27,875 nucleotides of DNA from an uncultured Bacteroidaceae bacterium (GTDB taxonomy: Bacteria; Bacteroidota; Bacteroidia; Bacteroidales; Bacteroidaceae). The notes under the pieces were generated by a model. The model worked only from the letters and a program-made list of their open reading frames with translations, ran no database searches and was not told the origin of the DNA. Positions 7,648 through 16,519 of the stretch are shown one piece after another (the stretch's first letter is position 1; every line of letters starts with the position of its first letter). The translations under genes were made by a program, and so were the position numbers. The stretch spans positions 1 through 27,875 of the forward strand of contig CAJGCJ010000011.1 of assembly GCA_904501775.1 (NCBI GenBank). Direction: 5' to 3'.

Positions 7648-8217
7648 TTATTCAGCCAACAATGAATCTATAGTCGCTACAAGCTGTTTGAACTCGGGTT
7701 CTACAAATTTGCGTGTAAGCATCACAATACGTCCATCCTTGTCAATCAACACATTACGTGTAATTCCCGATTCACGCAACGCATAGCTTGCAAACACATC
7801 GGCCTTGTCATCGAGCAGCATGGGGTAGGTGGTTCCAATCTTTGAAGTATAGGATTCAACAACCTCTTTTGTCTCTTCGCGATCGACACCCGCCAGAACA
7901 AAATTGGGGTTATCCTTATGCTTTTGCCAAATTTCGCTCTCAATGTGTGGCATCTCGTTACGACAGATACCGCACCAGCTGGCAGTAAACTGCAACATGA
8001 CAACCTTACCACGTTGCTGCGAAAGGGTAAACTCACTGCCATCGGTATACTTGAGTGTAAAATCGGGAGCCATATCACCGACCTTCACCAAATAGTCGTG
8101 CTCATATACAATAACCGAATCACTTTTCTCTGTAACATCCGCAGCAGTAGAATTTGTGTTTCCATTGGCACATGCCATAAGAACTGCTACAGAAACGAAC
8201 AATAATAATTTCTTCAT
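7648..8217 (-). CDS. TlpA/ResA-like thiol-disulfide lipoprotein
   Basis: This 189-residue protein has a lipoprotein signal (MKKLLLFVSVAVLMAC, lipid-modified C16), so it is anchored in the envelope facing the periplasm. After a short linker, residues about 46-185 form an AhpC/TSA-TlpA thioredoxin fold: GDMAPDFTL, GKVVMLQFTASWCGIC with active-site C83 and C86, then YPMLLDD and VLIDKDGRIV. It should reduce or shuffle disulfides in exported proteins. Odd point: the usual cis-proline before the fourth strand is replaced by T153 (GITRN where ResA/TlpA proteins have a GxP-type turn). It is a single gene, divergent from the dihydrouridine synthase. Confidence 0.85.
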   Translation of the reverse strand: MKKLLLFVSVAVLMACANGNTNSTAADVTEKSDSVIVYEHDYLVKVGDMAPDFTLKYTDGSEFTLSQQRGKVVMLQFTASWCGICRNEMPHIESEIWQKHKDNPNFVLAGVDREETKEVVESYTSKIGTTYPMLLDDKADVFASYALRESGITRNVLIDKDGRIVMLTRKFVEPEFKQLVATIDSLLAE

Positions 8218-8245
8218 ATCTATAATACTTTATACATTCATCTTG

Positions 8246-8253
8246 CGAACATA
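8246..8253 (-). promoter_or_regulatory. -7 box TATGTTCG of the TlpA-like gene
   Basis: The minus strand reads TATGTTCGCAAG, a TAnnTTCG variant. It lies 28 nt upstream of the ATG at 8217. No good -33 TTTG is seen at 19-21 nt. Confidence 0.45.
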
Positions 8254-8308
8254 AACAAAATAATCAAATATATAAAATAGAAAATATTAAAAATGTAATA
8301 TATTTCGT

Positions 8309-8316
8309 AACTTTGC
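8309..8316 (+). promoter_or_regulatory. -7 box TAACTTTG of the dus gene
   Basis: TAACTTTG fits TAnnTTTG exactly and lies 29 nt before the ATG at 8346. The -33 region is AT-rich without a clear TTTG. The start region (8322-8331, AACAGCGAAT) resembles two other promoters in this window. Confidence 0.6.
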
Positions 8317-8345
8317 TGTAAACAGCGAATATATACTGTAAGAAT

Positions 8346-9275
8346 ATGCTACCTATACACTTTGCACCTTTACAAGGATACACCGATGATGTCTATCGCC
8401 GAATACACCACAAAATGGCAGGCGGTATTGAAGAGTACTACACACCATTTGTGCGTGTAGAGGTTGGAAGTGTACGCTCTAAGGACCTTAGGGATATTCT
8501 GCCGGCAAATAACAGGAATGTACCTGTTGTTCCACAAATTATATTCAACAGCCGCAAGGAATTTGAATATCTTACAAGCAGAGTCATAGAAAACGGGTAC
8601 AAAAGAATAGACCTTAACATGGGATGTCCATTTCCATTGCAGGCCAAGCATAAACGCGGTTCGGGCATATTGCAGCACACCGATATAATTTCAGACATAA
8701 TTGATGGAGTAAAGGAACATTCCGATATTACATTCTCGGTAAAAATGCGCTTGGGATGGGATAACAACAACGAGGCAAACGAGGTTTTAGACATCCTTAA
8801 TACCATTGATTTACAACACATTGCAATACATCCGCGCACAGGAATACAACAATACAAGGGTAGTGTGGATGTTGAATCATTCGGCCATTTATATGAAAAT
8901 AGCCGTAACCCGGTAATATACAACGGCGATATTCTCACACTCGATGATATACACCGTATTGAAGAGAAATTCCCAAAGCTAAAAGGAATAATGATAGGTC
9001 GCGGACTATTGGGCAATCCATTGCTTGCCTGTGAATATGCCAACAACGAAGAGTACAGCAACAGCCGTAGAATTGCAAAAATGTTGGAAATGCACGAGGC
9101 ACTTATGGCAGAGTATTCAAAAATACTTAAGGGTGATACTCAGATGCTGAACAAGATGCGTACATTCTGGGAGTATAGCGAACTGCTTCTTGGACGCAAA
9201 CCCTACAAGAAAGTGATGAAAAGCGGAAACTTGAAAAACTATCTAGCAGCAGTAAACGAATTAAAGTTTTTGTAG
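8346..9275 (+). CDS. tRNA-dihydrouridine synthase (Dus family)
   Basis: This 309-residue FMN-dependent enzyme reduces specific uridines in tRNA to dihydrouridine using NADPH. It has APLQGYTD (residues 7-14, the family's APMxGxTD), LNMGCPFP with catalytic C94, the tRNA/FMN motifs KHKRGSG and VKMRLGW, HPRT (about 158-161), NGDI and the phosphate-binding GIMIGRGLLGNP. Length and motif order are normal for a single-domain Dus with a short C-terminal helical domain. The DusA/B/C subclass cannot be settled by eye; APLQGYTD and the absence of an extended C-terminal domain fit a DusC/DusB-like bacterial form. It is monocistronic, with its own promoter at 8309-8316. Confidence 0.88.
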   Translation: MLPIHFAPLQGYTDDVYRRIHHKMAGGIEEYYTPFVRVEVGSVRSKDLRDILPANNRNVPVVPQIIFNSRKEFEYLTSRVIENGYKRIDLNMGCPFPLQAKHKRGSGILQHTDIISDIIDGVKEHSDITFSVKMRLGWDNNNEANEVLDILNTIDLQHIAIHPRTGIQQYKGSVDVESFGHLYENSRNPVIYNGDILTLDDIHRIEEKFPKLKGIMIGRGLLGNPLLACEYANNEEYSNSRRIAKMLEMHEALMAEYSKILKGDTQMLNKMRTFWEYSELLLGRKPYKKVMKSGNLKNYLAAVNELKFL

Positions 9276-9635
9276 CGCTCATTTAAGTAAAAATAAATGC
9301 AATTCAAATAGTCGGTGGCCTCTGTAATATGCGCTGAATTATTAGGCTTACAAGCAGTAATGTTGGTTTACTGCGTATGACATATACAACCTAAACGTAC
9401 TATTTTACCTCATTTCAATAGGCTTTAAAAATAAATTTTCTCGCCCAACAAATAGGGAATGATAAATATTTCAAAATGCTATTAAACATAATATTCATTA
9501 TCATTCAAAAGAACATGACTTATTTTAAAGAGCTAATAAACAATATTTATTTAAGAAAACGTGGCATTTATAAAAGATTACAAAATGATTTTAATAAATT
9601 TGCAACACTCTAAAAGAAACGAAAAATTATTTACT
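9276..9635. other. 360-nt intergenic region between dus and aminotransferase
   Basis: No gene was found. The left half contains a perfect 7-bp hairpin GCAGTAA/TTACTGC (9354-9360/9368-9374) without a T run, so it is a weak terminator candidate at best. The right half is very AT-rich and ends in the TAAATTTG promoter box. No tRNA or riboswitch fold was recognised. Confidence 0.5.
9595..9602 (+). promoter_or_regulatory. -7 box TAAATTTG of the aminotransferase gene
   Basis: TAAATTTG followed by CAAC matches TAnnTTTG. Transcription from near 9609 gives a leader of about 27 nt to the ATG at 9636. This excludes the upstream in-frame ATG at 9561 for this transcript. The -33 box is poor. Confidence 0.55.
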
Positions 9636-10835
9636 ATGCCGAATCTATCAGAACGCGCCATATTGATGCCATCATCACCAATCAGAAAATTGGCACCTCT
9701 TGCAAACGATGCAAAAGAACGCGGAATACATGTATATCATCTCAACATCGGACAGCCCGACCTTGAGTCACCCGAAATAGCACTCGAAGCAATCAGAAAC
9801 ATCGACCGCAAAATACTTGAGTATTCACCAAGTGACGGTTTCCTCTCATTGCGCGAAAAACTTGTCGGCTACTACGATCAATATCAAATAAAACTGAAAG
9901 CAGATGATATTATAGTAACAACAGGAGGTTCCGAGGCTGTGCTGTTCGCATTCATGTCGTGCCTCAATCCCGGAGACGAGATTATTGTTCCCGAGCCTGC
10001 ATACGCCAACTATATGGCATTCGCAATTTCGGCCGGTGCTGTAATCCGTCCTATACGTTCTACTATAGAAGAATCGTTTGCATTGCCTCCAATGGAACGA
10101 TTCGAGGAGCTTATCAACGAACGTACACGCGGTATACTTATATGTAACCCCAATAATCCCACCGGTTATCTCTATACAAGAAAAGAGATGAACCGCATAC
10201 GCGACCTTGTAAAGAAGCACGACCTATTCCTCTTCTCAGACGAGGTTTATCGTGAATTCATATACACCGGTTCGCCATATATTTCGGCTTGCCACCTTGA
10301 AGGTATTGAAGAGAACGTAGTTCTAATAGACTCTGTATCAAAGAGATACTCTGAGTGTGGAATTAGAATTGGTGCACTTATAACAAAGAACAAGATACTT
10401 CGTCAGGCTGTTATGAAATTCTGCCAAGCACGTTTGAGCCCCCCACTCTTGGGACAAATTGCAGCCGAAGCATCATTGGATGCGCCACGTTCATATGCTA
10501 TAAACACATACGAAAAATACATTGAACGCCGCAACTGCCTTATTGACGAACTGAACAAGCTGCCGGGTGTATATTCGCCCATCCCCATGGGTGCTTTCTA
10601 CACTGTTGCACGCCTGCCTATTGACGACAGCGACAAGTTCTGTGCATGGTGTCTTTCGGATTTCAATTATGAGGGCGAAACAATTATGATGGCACCTGCA
10701 TCGGGTTTCTACTCCGAGGAAGGCTACGGAAAAGACGAGGTGCGTATAGCCTATGCACTCGACAAGAAGGACCTCAAACGTGCAGTATTCATACTTGGAA
10801 AGGCACTTGAGCAATATCCCGGACGAACAATCTGA
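9636..10835 (+). CDS. Class I/II PLP-dependent aminotransferase (aspartate aminotransferase-like)
   Basis: This 399-residue cytoplasmic enzyme of the AspC/AlaT fold-type I group has NIGQPDLESP (36-46), TTGGSEA (95-101), CNPNNPTG (170-177, N174), SDEVYREF (201-208, D202) and SVSKRYSECGIRIG with Schiff-base lysine K236. The C-terminal EVRIAYALD carries the substrate-carboxylate arginine. It should transfer the amino group between an amino acid and a 2-oxo acid; the substrate cannot be read from sequence. The frame stays open upstream to an ATG at 9561, but that ATG precedes the promoter box at 9595-9602. The family N-terminus (SxRxxxMxxSPIRKL) also begins at 9636. It is a single gene, ending at a hairpin at 10855-10886. 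Confidence 0.88.
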   Translation: MPNLSERAILMPSSPIRKLAPLANDAKERGIHVYHLNIGQPDLESPEIALEAIRNIDRKILEYSPSDGFLSLREKLVGYYDQYQIKLKADDIIVTTGGSEAVLFAFMSCLNPGDEIIVPEPAYANYMAFAISAGAVIRPIRSTIEESFALPPMERFEELINERTRGILICNPNNPTGYLYTRKEMNRIRDLVKKHDLFLFSDEVYREFIYTGSPYISACHLEGIEENVVLIDSVSKRYSECGIRIGALITKNKILRQAVMKFCQARLSPPLLGQIAAEASLDAPRSYAINTYEKYIERRNCLIDELNKLPGVYSPIPMGAFYTVARLPIDDSDKFCAWCLSDFNYEGETIMMAPASGFYSEEGYGKDEVRIAYALDKKDLKRAVFILGKALEQYPGRTI

Positions 10836-10854
10836 TTCATATACAACAAATCAT

Positions 10855-10886
10855 AAGCGAGCAAACAGTTATTTGCTCGCTTTTAT
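10855..10886 (+). terminator. Rho-independent terminator of the aminotransferase gene
   Basis: AAGCGAGCAAA (10855-10865) pairs with TTTGCTCGCTT (10872-10882) around loop CAGTTA, followed by more T residues. It lies 20 nt after the stop. Confidence 0.85.
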
Positions 10887-10911
10887 TATGCACCCGCGAT
10901 ATGAATTAATA

Positions 10912-10951
10912 AAAAAAGGTTCAGTGTCTTACATGACACTGAACCTTTTTT
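10912..10951. terminator. Terminator of the gyrA-TPR operon (bidirectional)
   Basis: Arms 10912-10928 and 10935-10951 form a perfect 17-bp stem with loop TTACAT and A6/T6 outer tracts. It lies 19 nt beyond the TPR gene stop on the minus strand and backs up the plus-strand terminator just to its left. Confidence 0.9.
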
Positions 10952-10970
10952 AGTATTAAATATCAGGTGT

Positions 10971-12254
10971 TTACTCCTGAGGCATAAGTTTCTCCATCTC
11001 CTTAACCTTATCCTCCATGTTAAGGTTATAGTAACACTGGAAGAGACCGTTCAACCACAAGTTGGTCTTGTCGGGTGCAATTGAGCGGAGCTTCTCGTAC
11101 AAAGGAAGAGCCTGCTGGAAATAACCGTCAAGAACCTCCTTGTCCTTCTTCATCTGCTCTCTTGTTACCTTAGCACCAGCCTGTTTGTTGCTATAATCCT
11201 GTGCCTGCTGTATGTAGCAAAGAGCGAGGTTACCAAGAGCATTCTCGTAGTTGGGATCAATCTCCAAAGTCTTCTTGTACCATACAATAGCCTCTGTCTG
11301 GTCATTACCCTGCTGTGCGATGTAACCCTTTACGTATACGAACAAGGGGTTGTTGGGATCTGAAGCAATCATCTCATCAGCATAAGCAACGAGCTCGCTG
11401 CGTTTGTTGTTGTTATCGTAGTACTGAATGAGTGACTGATAGAAATATACGTTAGAAGGATACATGATAGAACACTCCTTAAGTGTGTTCAACCATGCAA
11501 CAGTGTCACCTGTATGCAAAAGGGCATCGGCCTTGAACTGATAAGCACTCTCAGCATTTGCTGAATCCTGAACAGCTACCTCGATGTTGCTCAATACCAT
11601 TTCGTAGTTCTCGATGCGCATACCGCAAAGTGCAGAATAGTAAGCAGCTATCTTGTTGAAGTTCGCGTTCTCGCCCTCGTTGAGACCAAACTCTGCAAGG
11701 CTGGGATATGAAGCTGACTTCAAGAATGTATTGAACTGATCGTATGCCTTAGCAAAATCCTCTTCGTTGTAGTAGTATACACCACCGTTGAAAAGGTTGG
11801 GACGGTTGCTTGAAAGAATCATCTTAATCTGCTCGGTATACTTGGGCTTTACACGACCCTTAGCATCGGGGGTTCTGTCAAGCTCGTCGCAACGAGAAAG
11901 ATCTTGGAAAATCTCAACACAGTTCTGATACAACACTGCCTCGTTGCAGGGCTGACCCTCCTGCATCTTCAACTGCTCCTGCTGCATGATGCCGAGCTTA
12001 GCCGATGCAAGAATATACCACAAATAGGGCTCGTTTGCAACAAGTGCACTGTGCTCACCTGTCAATGCAGGCTGAAGAGCGTTCAAAGCTCCTGCGGGGT
12101 CGTCCAACAATGCCTTCTCAGCGTCTGAAATAAGACCCATAAGAACCTTCTTGTTTTTCTTCTGAGCCTTAAGCTCCTCCTTTGACAATTCCTGACCGAA
12201 TGCAAAAGATACAGCCAGAATCAAAGTAAACGATAATAATAATCTCTTAATCAT
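10971..12254 (-). CDS. Exported tetratricopeptide-repeat protein downstream of gyrA
   Basis: This 427-residue protein has an N-terminal signal peptide (MIKRLLLSFTLILAVSFAFG), so it is exported to the periplasm or outer membrane. The rest is helical. TPR-like units are clearest at about residues 250-340, where NPLFVYVKGYIAQQ and ALGNLALCYIQQA match the W/G/Y/A/P spacing, and two further helical pairs lie near 60-100 and 150-180. There is no enzymatic motif. It probably serves as a protein-protein scaffold. The start is 35 nt after the gyrA stop with no promoter between, so it is likely co-transcribed with gyrA; from memory this arrangement recurs in Bacteroides. Why an envelope protein sits behind gyrase is unknown. 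Confidence 0.8.
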   Translation of the reverse strand: MIKRLLLSFTLILAVSFAFGQELSKEELKAQKKNKKVLMGLISDAEKALLDDPAGALNALQPALTGEHSALVANEPYLWYILASAKLGIMQQEQLKMQEGQPCNEAVLYQNCVEIFQDLSRCDELDRTPDAKGRVKPKYTEQIKMILSSNRPNLFNGGVYYYNEEDFAKAYDQFNTFLKSASYPSLAEFGLNEGENANFNKIAAYYSALCGMRIENYEMVLSNIEVAVQDSANAESAYQFKADALLHTGDTVAWLNTLKECSIMYPSNVYFYQSLIQYYDNNNKRSELVAYADEMIASDPNNPLFVYVKGYIAQQGNDQTEAIVWYKKTLEIDPNYENALGNLALCYIQQAQDYSNKQAGAKVTREQMKKDKEVLDGYFQQALPLYEKLRSIAPDKTNLWLNGLFQCYYNLNMEDKVKEMEKLMPQE

Positions 12255-12289
12255 AATTTAAAATTTAAAAATATTATTAATCTTAGTAA

Positions 12290-14797
12290 TTATTCCGCAT
12301 CTACAACGCTCTGTTCGTTGTTTTCGTTATTTTCACTCTCTACGATATCTTCGTCACGTGTTACCTTACATACCGAACCGATACAGTCGTTCTTTTTACC
12401 CACATTTATGATGCGGACACCCTGTGTGGTACGTCCCTGAACAGGAATCTGGTCGACAGCAGTACGTATTGCAATACCCGACTTGTTGATTATCATAAGG
12501 TCGTTTTCGTCATTCACATCCAAGATAGCAACCAATGCACCTGTCTTCTCTGAGATATTCATGGTCTTTACACCCTTGCAACCACGACCCACGGTAGGAT
12601 AGTCCTCAACGCCTGAGCGTTTACCTATTCCCTGCTCCGACAATACCAGCAAGCTATGCTCGGCATCATCCTTAGGCAATACAACCATACCTACAATCTC
12701 GTCGTTCTCTTCGAGTGCCATACCCTTGACACCTGTTGCAGTTCGTCCCATTGCGCGTACTGTCGACTCATTGAAACGTACAGCCTTACCACCTCTGTTT
12801 GCAAGGATGATGTCGCTGTCGCCATCGGTGAGGGCTACTGAAATCACACGGTCGTCTTCGCGTATTGATATTGCAATAATACCGTTTGCACGGGGACGTG
12901 AATACTGCTCAAGGCTTGTTTTCTTAATAATACCCTGCTTGGTACAGAATACGATATTATGACTCTCAATGAAATTCTTGTCGGCCAATGTCTTCACACG
13001 AACAAACGCATTTACTGCATCATCGGGCTCAATATTCAGCATATTCTGGATAGCTCTTCCCTTAGAGTTCTTGTTGCCTTCGGGAATCTCATATACCTTA
13101 AGCCAATAGCACTTGCCTCTTTGTGTAAAGAATAGCATTGTATTGTGCATTGTTGCAGTGTAGATATACTCGATAAAGTCACTGTCGCGTGTATCGCTAC
13201 CCTTTGAACCTATACCACCACGATTCTGACTGCGGTACTCGGTGAGAGGTGTACGCTTGATATATCCCAAGTGAGAAATGGTAATTACCATCTCGTCGTC
13301 GGCATAGAAGTCCTCGGGGTTGAAGTCTTCGGATGCGCTATAGTCGATGCGGCATTTACGCTCGTCGCCATATTTCTCCTTAACCTCAACAAGCTCGTCT
13401 TTCATCACCTGCTTGCAAAGCTCGTCGTTTGTAAGAATCTCGTTATAGTATGCAATCTTCTGCTGCAGTTCATCAAACTCGGCATGCAGTTTCTCTTGAT
13501 TGATACCTGTGAGCTGTGCCAGACGCATCTCGACAATGGCATTTGCCTGCACCATTGAAAGCGAGAATCGTTCCATAAGCGCAGTCTTTGCATCCGAAGG
13601 AGATTTTGCAGCCTTGATAATGCGTACAACCTCGTCGATGTTGTCCGATGCAATTATAAGTCCTTCAATAATGTGAGCACGCTCCTGAGCCTTTCTCAAA
13701 TCGAACTTGGTGCGACGTATTACAACCTCGTGACGATGGTCTACGAAATTGGCAATACAATCTTTCAATGTAAGCAGACGTGGGCGTCCATGAACAAGTG
13801 CAATACAGTTAACGCTGAACGATGTCTGCAGTGCGCTCATCTTGTACAGCTTGTTCAGAATAACATTGGCATTGGCATCGCGCTTAACGTCAATCACAAT
13901 ACGCATACCCGACTGGTCCGACTCGTCGTTGATATTTGATATACCCTCGATTCTCTTCTCGTTTACCATCGAGGCAATATCCTTTATCAGTTCCTCTTTA
14001 TTTACATTATAAGGAATAGCGGTTACAATAATCTTATCGTGAGCTGCGCCCGACTCAATTTCGGCAACAGCACGCATGACAACTCGGCCACGTCCTGTTT
14101 CGTATGCATCGCGCACACCGCTCAACCCGAAGATATCACATCCTGTGGGGAAATCGGGTGCCTTGACGTGCATCATAAGACCGTCTGTGTCTATATCGGG
14201 ATTATCGATATATGCCACACAAGCGTCTATTACCTCGTTAAGGTTATGTGTGGGGATATTTGTTGCCATACCCACCGCAATACCGGTTGAACCGTTAACC
14301 AACAGGTTGGGTATTCTGGTAGAGAGCACAGTAGGCTCTTCAAACTCGTCGTTATAGTTAGGCTTAAAGTCAACAGTCTCTTTGTAAAGGTCCTCGGCCA
14401 TGCACTCACCGATTTTCTTGAGACGTGCTTCGGTGTAACGCATTGCTGCAGGAGAGTCGCCGTCGATAGAGCCGAAGTTACCCTGACCGTCTATGAGCGG
14501 ATAGCGCATAACCCAATCCTGAGCCATACGTACCAATGCACCATATACCGATGAATCGCCATGAGGGTGATACTTACCAAGCACATCACCCACTGTACGG
14601 GCCGACTTCTTATGTGGCTTGTCCGAAGTATTTCCAAGCTCCATCATACCGTACAATATACGGCGCTGTACAGGTTTCAATCCATCACGCACATCGGGCA
14701 ATGCACGGGCAACAATAACCGACATCGAGTAGTCGATATATGCCGTACGCATCTCCTCTTCAACATTGACTTTTATAATTCTGTCGTTGTCAATCAT
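12290..14797 (-). CDS. gyrA: DNA gyrase subunit A
   Basis: This 835-residue protein is the breakage-reunion subunit of gyrase, which with GyrB introduces negative supercoils using ATP. The N-terminal domain has the opening VNVEEEMRTAYIDYSMSVIVARALP, the quinolone region HPHGDSSVYG (77-86), and catalytic Y121 in AMRYTEARL. The C-terminal beta-pinwheel starts after residue 500 with QNRGGIGSKG, a form of the GyrA box, followed by repeated blades (RGGKAVRF, GIGKRSG, GIAIRT, GVRIINV). These favour gyrase over ParC. S82 is unchanged at the E. coli S83 position, while G86 occupies the E. coli D87 position (see findings). The acidic tail rich in E, N and D is usual. It is first in a two-gene operon, with a probable promoter at 14868-14899. 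Confidence 0.96.
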   Translation of the reverse strand: MIDNDRIIKVNVEEEMRTAYIDYSMSVIVARALPDVRDGLKPVQRRILYGMMELGNTSDKPHKKSARTVGDVLGKYHPHGDSSVYGALVRMAQDWVMRYPLIDGQGNFGSIDGDSPAAMRYTEARLKKIGECMAEDLYKETVDFKPNYNDEFEEPTVLSTRIPNLLVNGSTGIAVGMATNIPTHNLNEVIDACVAYIDNPDIDTDGLMMHVKAPDFPTGCDIFGLSGVRDAYETGRGRVVMRAVAEIESGAAHDKIIVTAIPYNVNKEELIKDIASMVNEKRIEGISNINDESDQSGMRIVIDVKRDANANVILNKLYKMSALQTSFSVNCIALVHGRPRLLTLKDCIANFVDHRHEVVIRRTKFDLRKAQERAHIIEGLIIASDNIDEVVRIIKAAKSPSDAKTALMERFSLSMVQANAIVEMRLAQLTGINQEKLHAEFDELQQKIAYYNEILTNDELCKQVMKDELVEVKEKYGDERKCRIDYSASEDFNPEDFYADDEMVITISHLGYIKRTPLTEYRSQNRGGIGSKGSDTRDSDFIEYIYTATMHNTMLFFTQRGKCYWLKVYEIPEGNKNSKGRAIQNMLNIEPDDAVNAFVRVKTLADKNFIESHNIVFCTKQGIIKKTSLEQYSRPRANGIIAISIREDDRVISVALTDGDSDIILANRGGKAVRFNESTVRAMGRTATGVKGMALEENDEIVGMVVLPKDDAEHSLLVLSEQGIGKRSGVEDYPTVGRGCKGVKTMNISEKTGALVAILDVNDENDLMIINKSGIAIRTAVDQIPVQGRTTQGVRIINVGKKNDCIGSVCKVTRDEDIVESENNENNEQSVVDAE

Positions 14798-14867
14798 TTA
14801 ATCTTATACTATTTTTATTGTTAATCTTATCTGCGATATTCTGCTCTGAAATATCACTAAAACATTG

Positions 14868-14899
14868 TAAAATTACACAAAATAAGCGATTCGAACAAA
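14868..14899 (-). promoter_or_regulatory. Probable gyrA promoter
   Basis: On the minus strand, TTTG (14896-14899) and TAATTTTA (14868-14875) are 20 nt apart. The -7 box has one mismatch to TAnnTTTG. The leader would be about 65 nt. Confidence 0.5.
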
Positions 14900-15037
14900 T
14901 TTTTTAAGATTTATTACACTTGTTTTATAGACAGAATAGGGTTATTGGGCCATATAACGGCCGTAGAGAGGAGATAGGCTTAAAACAGACATAGAAAACG
15001 GATTACAACATGCCATCATTTTTGAAGCTGCGGTTTC

Positions 15038-16309
15038 TTACTCTCCATCACGCGACACTATGTCAAATCCCAAATCCTCGACAGACTTGAGAATATCCAA
15101 CTTTTTTACCCGTCCGTAAACGATTACATGACCATCAGACAGAGTCACATCTACACTCTTCACACCATCAACCTTCAAGAGAGCATTTTTCACATTGGCC
15201 GCACAATGATTGCAGCGCATACCGCTAACAACAAACTCACTTTTCTCCTCTTGCGACAATGCACCCCCACAAGCATCTTCGTTACATTGGCAATGACGCG
15301 ACTGCGACTTACGCCACTTATATATAAAAGCATTGCATAGCAACACCAACAACAGTACAAAACATCCGATGTTAAAATATGACAAGCCTTGCTCATGACA
15401 GTTATAGATATAAGAAAGATGCTCTGTAAACCACTCGCGAGGTAAAAAACAGTCTAATCCAAGCCCGAAAAATATACTGCAAACAATAATGGATGCCAAA
15501 TAGATAAACAAAGTTCTTTTACCCATCACTTTGCTTATTACTAATGTAGAAGCCACATTGACCGCAGGACCTGCAATAAGAAGCACCAGCGCTGTACCCG
15601 GCGAGAGTCCTTTAAGCATAAGCGCCACTGCAATGGGAATTGACCCGGTGGCACAAAGATACATCGGTATGGCAAAAACCAGCACCAACAGCATGCTCAG
15701 AAAAGGCTTGTCAGCAAATATAGCAAAGAAACTATCGGGCACAAATACCGTAATCAAGCCCGCCACAATCAATCCCACGACCAGCCACTTACCAATATCC
15801 TGCATCATTTCAATATACGCATAATGCAATGCATCCGATACCCTATGCAAAAAAGTAGTTTTCTTTTGTTCCAACGGGATTGTAGATTGAGCGATTACAC
15901 TATTATTATCAGCAACAAACCAGCCCACCATGAGACCTCCTATCAGCGAAGTCACAAAAGCTATCAGAGGACGCAACAGAGCAAAAGCGAGCCCCATCAG
16001 CGAGTATGTAGCAATAATAGAATCTACCCCTGTCTGCGGTGTAGATATAAGGAACGATACGGTAGCCGCTTTAGATGCTCCCTCTTTGCGCAATGACATA
16101 GCAGTAGGAAGCACCCCACACGAACATAAAGGCAATGGTATACCAAGCAACGCGGCATTAAAAACCGCTCGAAACGAGTTTCCACCCAAATACTTACTAT
16201 ATAATACTTTAGGAATAAATGCATGCATCAGGCCTGCCAATAGGAATCCCAACAGCAGATAAGGAGCCATGCTGCTCGCCAACTCAATAATCTCTATCAT
16301 TTTAGTCAC
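15038..16309 (-). CDS. Heavy-metal efflux permease (DUF318/ArsP-like, SO_0444 type) fused to a C-terminal HMA domain
   Basis: This 423-residue inner-membrane protein has two homologous halves of a PF03773-type permease. The first half carries PLPLCSCGVLPTA (C62, C64) and SFLISTPQTG; the second carries PMYLCATGSIPIA (C219) and IAGPAVN. A cytoplasmic Cys-rich linker (C340, C342, C347) leads to a heavy-metal-associated domain at residues 358-420 with metal-binding GMRCNHC (C366, C369). Related proteins are annotated as Cu/Zn or organoarsenical exporters, so metal export is likely, but the ion is unknown. Two starts are possible, ATG at 16309 or at 16300 (fourth codon). With the promoter at 16320-16353 the leader is only about 4 or 13 nt. 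It is a single gene, divergent from trmD. Confidence 0.85.
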   Translation of the reverse strand: MTKMIEIIELASSMAPYLLLGFLLAGLMHAFIPKVLYSKYLGGNSFRAVFNAALLGIPLPLCSCGVLPTAMSLRKEGASKAATVSFLISTPQTGVDSIIATYSLMGLAFALLRPLIAFVTSLIGGLMVGWFVADNNSVIAQSTIPLEQKKTTFLHRVSDALHYAYIEMMQDIGKWLVVGLIVAGLITVFVPDSFFAIFADKPFLSMLLVLVFAIPMYLCATGSIPIAVALMLKGLSPGTALVLLIAGPAVNVASTLVISKVMGKRTLFIYLASIIVCSIFFGLGLDCFLPREWFTEHLSYIYNCHEQGLSYFNIGCFVLLLVLLCNAFIYKWRKSQSRHCQCNEDACGGALSQEEKSEFVVSGMRCNHCAANVKNALLKVDGVKSVDVTLSDGHVIVYGRVKKLDILKSVEDLGFDIVSRDGE

Positions 16310-16319
16310 ATTTTCTATA

Positions 16320-16353
16320 CAAAGGTAAATAAATAATATCGTAACAACCCAAA
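16320..16353 (-). promoter_or_regulatory. Promoter of the HMA-permease gene
   Basis: On the minus strand, TTTG (16350-16353) and TACCTTTG (16320-16327) are 22 nt apart. Predicted transcription start is near 16313, almost on the start codon. Confidence 0.6.
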
Positions 16354-16519
16354 ATTAACTTCGAAAACAGATAAAATAAACCAAACATTCCTCTATAAAT
16401 TACTTTATCTGACAAATAAGAGAAAGTTCTTGTGAGATAATGCTCTGAAATAAATCTTATTCATTGGTGGAAATATCAGTTTCTTACCCGACAATAGCCG
16501 AACAACCAAATAAAAAAGT

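Noticed and set aside
9354..9374. Hairpin GCAGTAA/TTACTGC as dus terminator
   Set aside because: Short stem, 78 nt past the stop and without a T run on either strand.
14884..14894. GTTCGAATC-like T-loop on the minus strand near gyrA
   Set aside because: No acceptor stem, anticodon arm or D arm can be built around it.
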